Source of the DNA: Sarcocystis neurona
Taxonomy: Eukaryota; Apicomplexa; Conoidasida; Eucoccidiorida; Sarcocystidae
NCBI GenBank assembly: GCA_000727475.1
Contig: KL647313.1
Span: 1,743,088-1,807,087, forward strand
Direction: 5' to 3'
Length of the DNA: 64,000 nucleotides
The notes below the pieces were generated by a model. That model was not told the DNA's origin. It saw only the letters and a program-made list of their open reading frames with translations, and made no database searches. The position numbers were made by a program, and so were the translations under genes. The first letter of the stretch is position 1; every line of letters starts with the position of its first letter. This document shows positions 63,720 to 64,000 of the stretch, one piece after another.

Positions 63720-64000
63720 CTCTTGAGGTGAAGAAGCTGCGCATTTGCTGCTCTGGCATGTTCCGAAGACGACGTCGTCGCATATACGAGAGTTGCTGCT
63801 GTTTCTTCGAAGCTGCTGCTGCTCTTCGCGCGGTTGCTCCTCCTTGCGCTGCTGCTGCTCTTCGCGCGGTTGCTCCTCCTTGCGCTGCTGCTCCTCCTTG
63901 TGCTGCTGTTCCTCCTTGCGCTGCTGCTCCTCCTTGCGCTGCTGCTCCTCCTTGCGCTGCTGTTTCTGCAGGCGCTGCTGTTGGTGCTGGCGCTGCTGCT
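63720..64000 (-). CDS. Partial coding exon with KEEQQR repeats, runs off the right edge
   Basis: Read on the minus strand from the window edge, the frame is open and gives RKEEQQ units every 18 bases (RKEEQQ, HKEEQQ, RKEEQPREEQQQ), then LRRNSSNSRICDDVVFGTCQ. The mixture of K, E, R and Q in one frame, with substitutions that keep the pattern, favours real coding over simple CAG drift. Start and most of the gene lie outside. The 3' limit is not fixed; a donor-like GCATAC|GTACAT lies near 63,675. It is probably a coiled-coil or charged low-complexity segment; function unknown. Confidence 0.5.

Overview
Organism. The window looks like nuclear DNA of an Eimeria-type coccidian (Apicomplexa). Three things suggest this: dense CAG/CTG trinucleotide tracts inside and outside genes, so that proteins carry runs of A, Q, S and E; long introns full of TA/TG low-complexity DNA; and alternation of repeat-rich stretches (about 1-46,700 and 62,000-64,000) with a repeat-poor stretch (about 46,700-62,000). 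That matches the R/P segment pattern described for Eimeria tenella chromosome 1. The species is not fixed by the sequence. The assembly is draft: one run of 567 N lies inside a coding exon. Because CAG repeats stay open in several frames, most long ORFs here are shadows. I accepted coding regions only where a conserved family core, or several exons with plausible GT/AG junctions, could be read.

Layout. (1) 2,425-22,025, plus strand: a TAF6-type TFIID/SAGA subunit in at least eight exons. The histone fold is split over exons 1-2. It is followed by the TAF6 middle region, an 800-plus-residue low-complexity insertion, and a HEAT region split over exons 3-8. (2) 23,873-29,739, plus strand: a chain of exon-like segments encoding helical protein that I could not identify. 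It may be a second gene or a 3' extension of the first. (3) 32,034-32,984, minus strand: a Q- then S/A/P-rich ORF of doubtful status. (4) 33,502-42,204, minus strand: a three-exon MINDY-1/2 family deubiquitinase of about 2,118 residues. The family core is complete, but catalytic Cys636 and His1735 lie about 1,100 residues apart because of repeat insertions. (5) 43,039-44,900, minus strand: a four-exon unidentified helical protein with an in-frame TAG followed by more open frame. (6) Repeat-poor stretch: a 114-bp tandem duplication, a membrane protein gene with a 17-residue repeat (50.1-51.0 kb), and a single-exon type II membrane protein of 785 residues (54.8-57.2 kb). (7) The right edge enters another repeat-rich, minus-strand coding segment with KEEQQR repeats.

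How the genes relate. Nothing suggests an operon or a mobile system. The two recognisable genes act in separate pathways: RNA polymerase II initiation (TAF6) and ubiquitin chain editing (MINDY). They share one feature. A conserved fold has been expanded by trinucleotide-repeat protein while every core motif stayed in register. The introns hold several distinct degenerate minisatellites, a head-to-head GATA/TATC array and a tight GCATGC cluster. I found no CRISPR array, transposase, rRNA or convincing tRNA.
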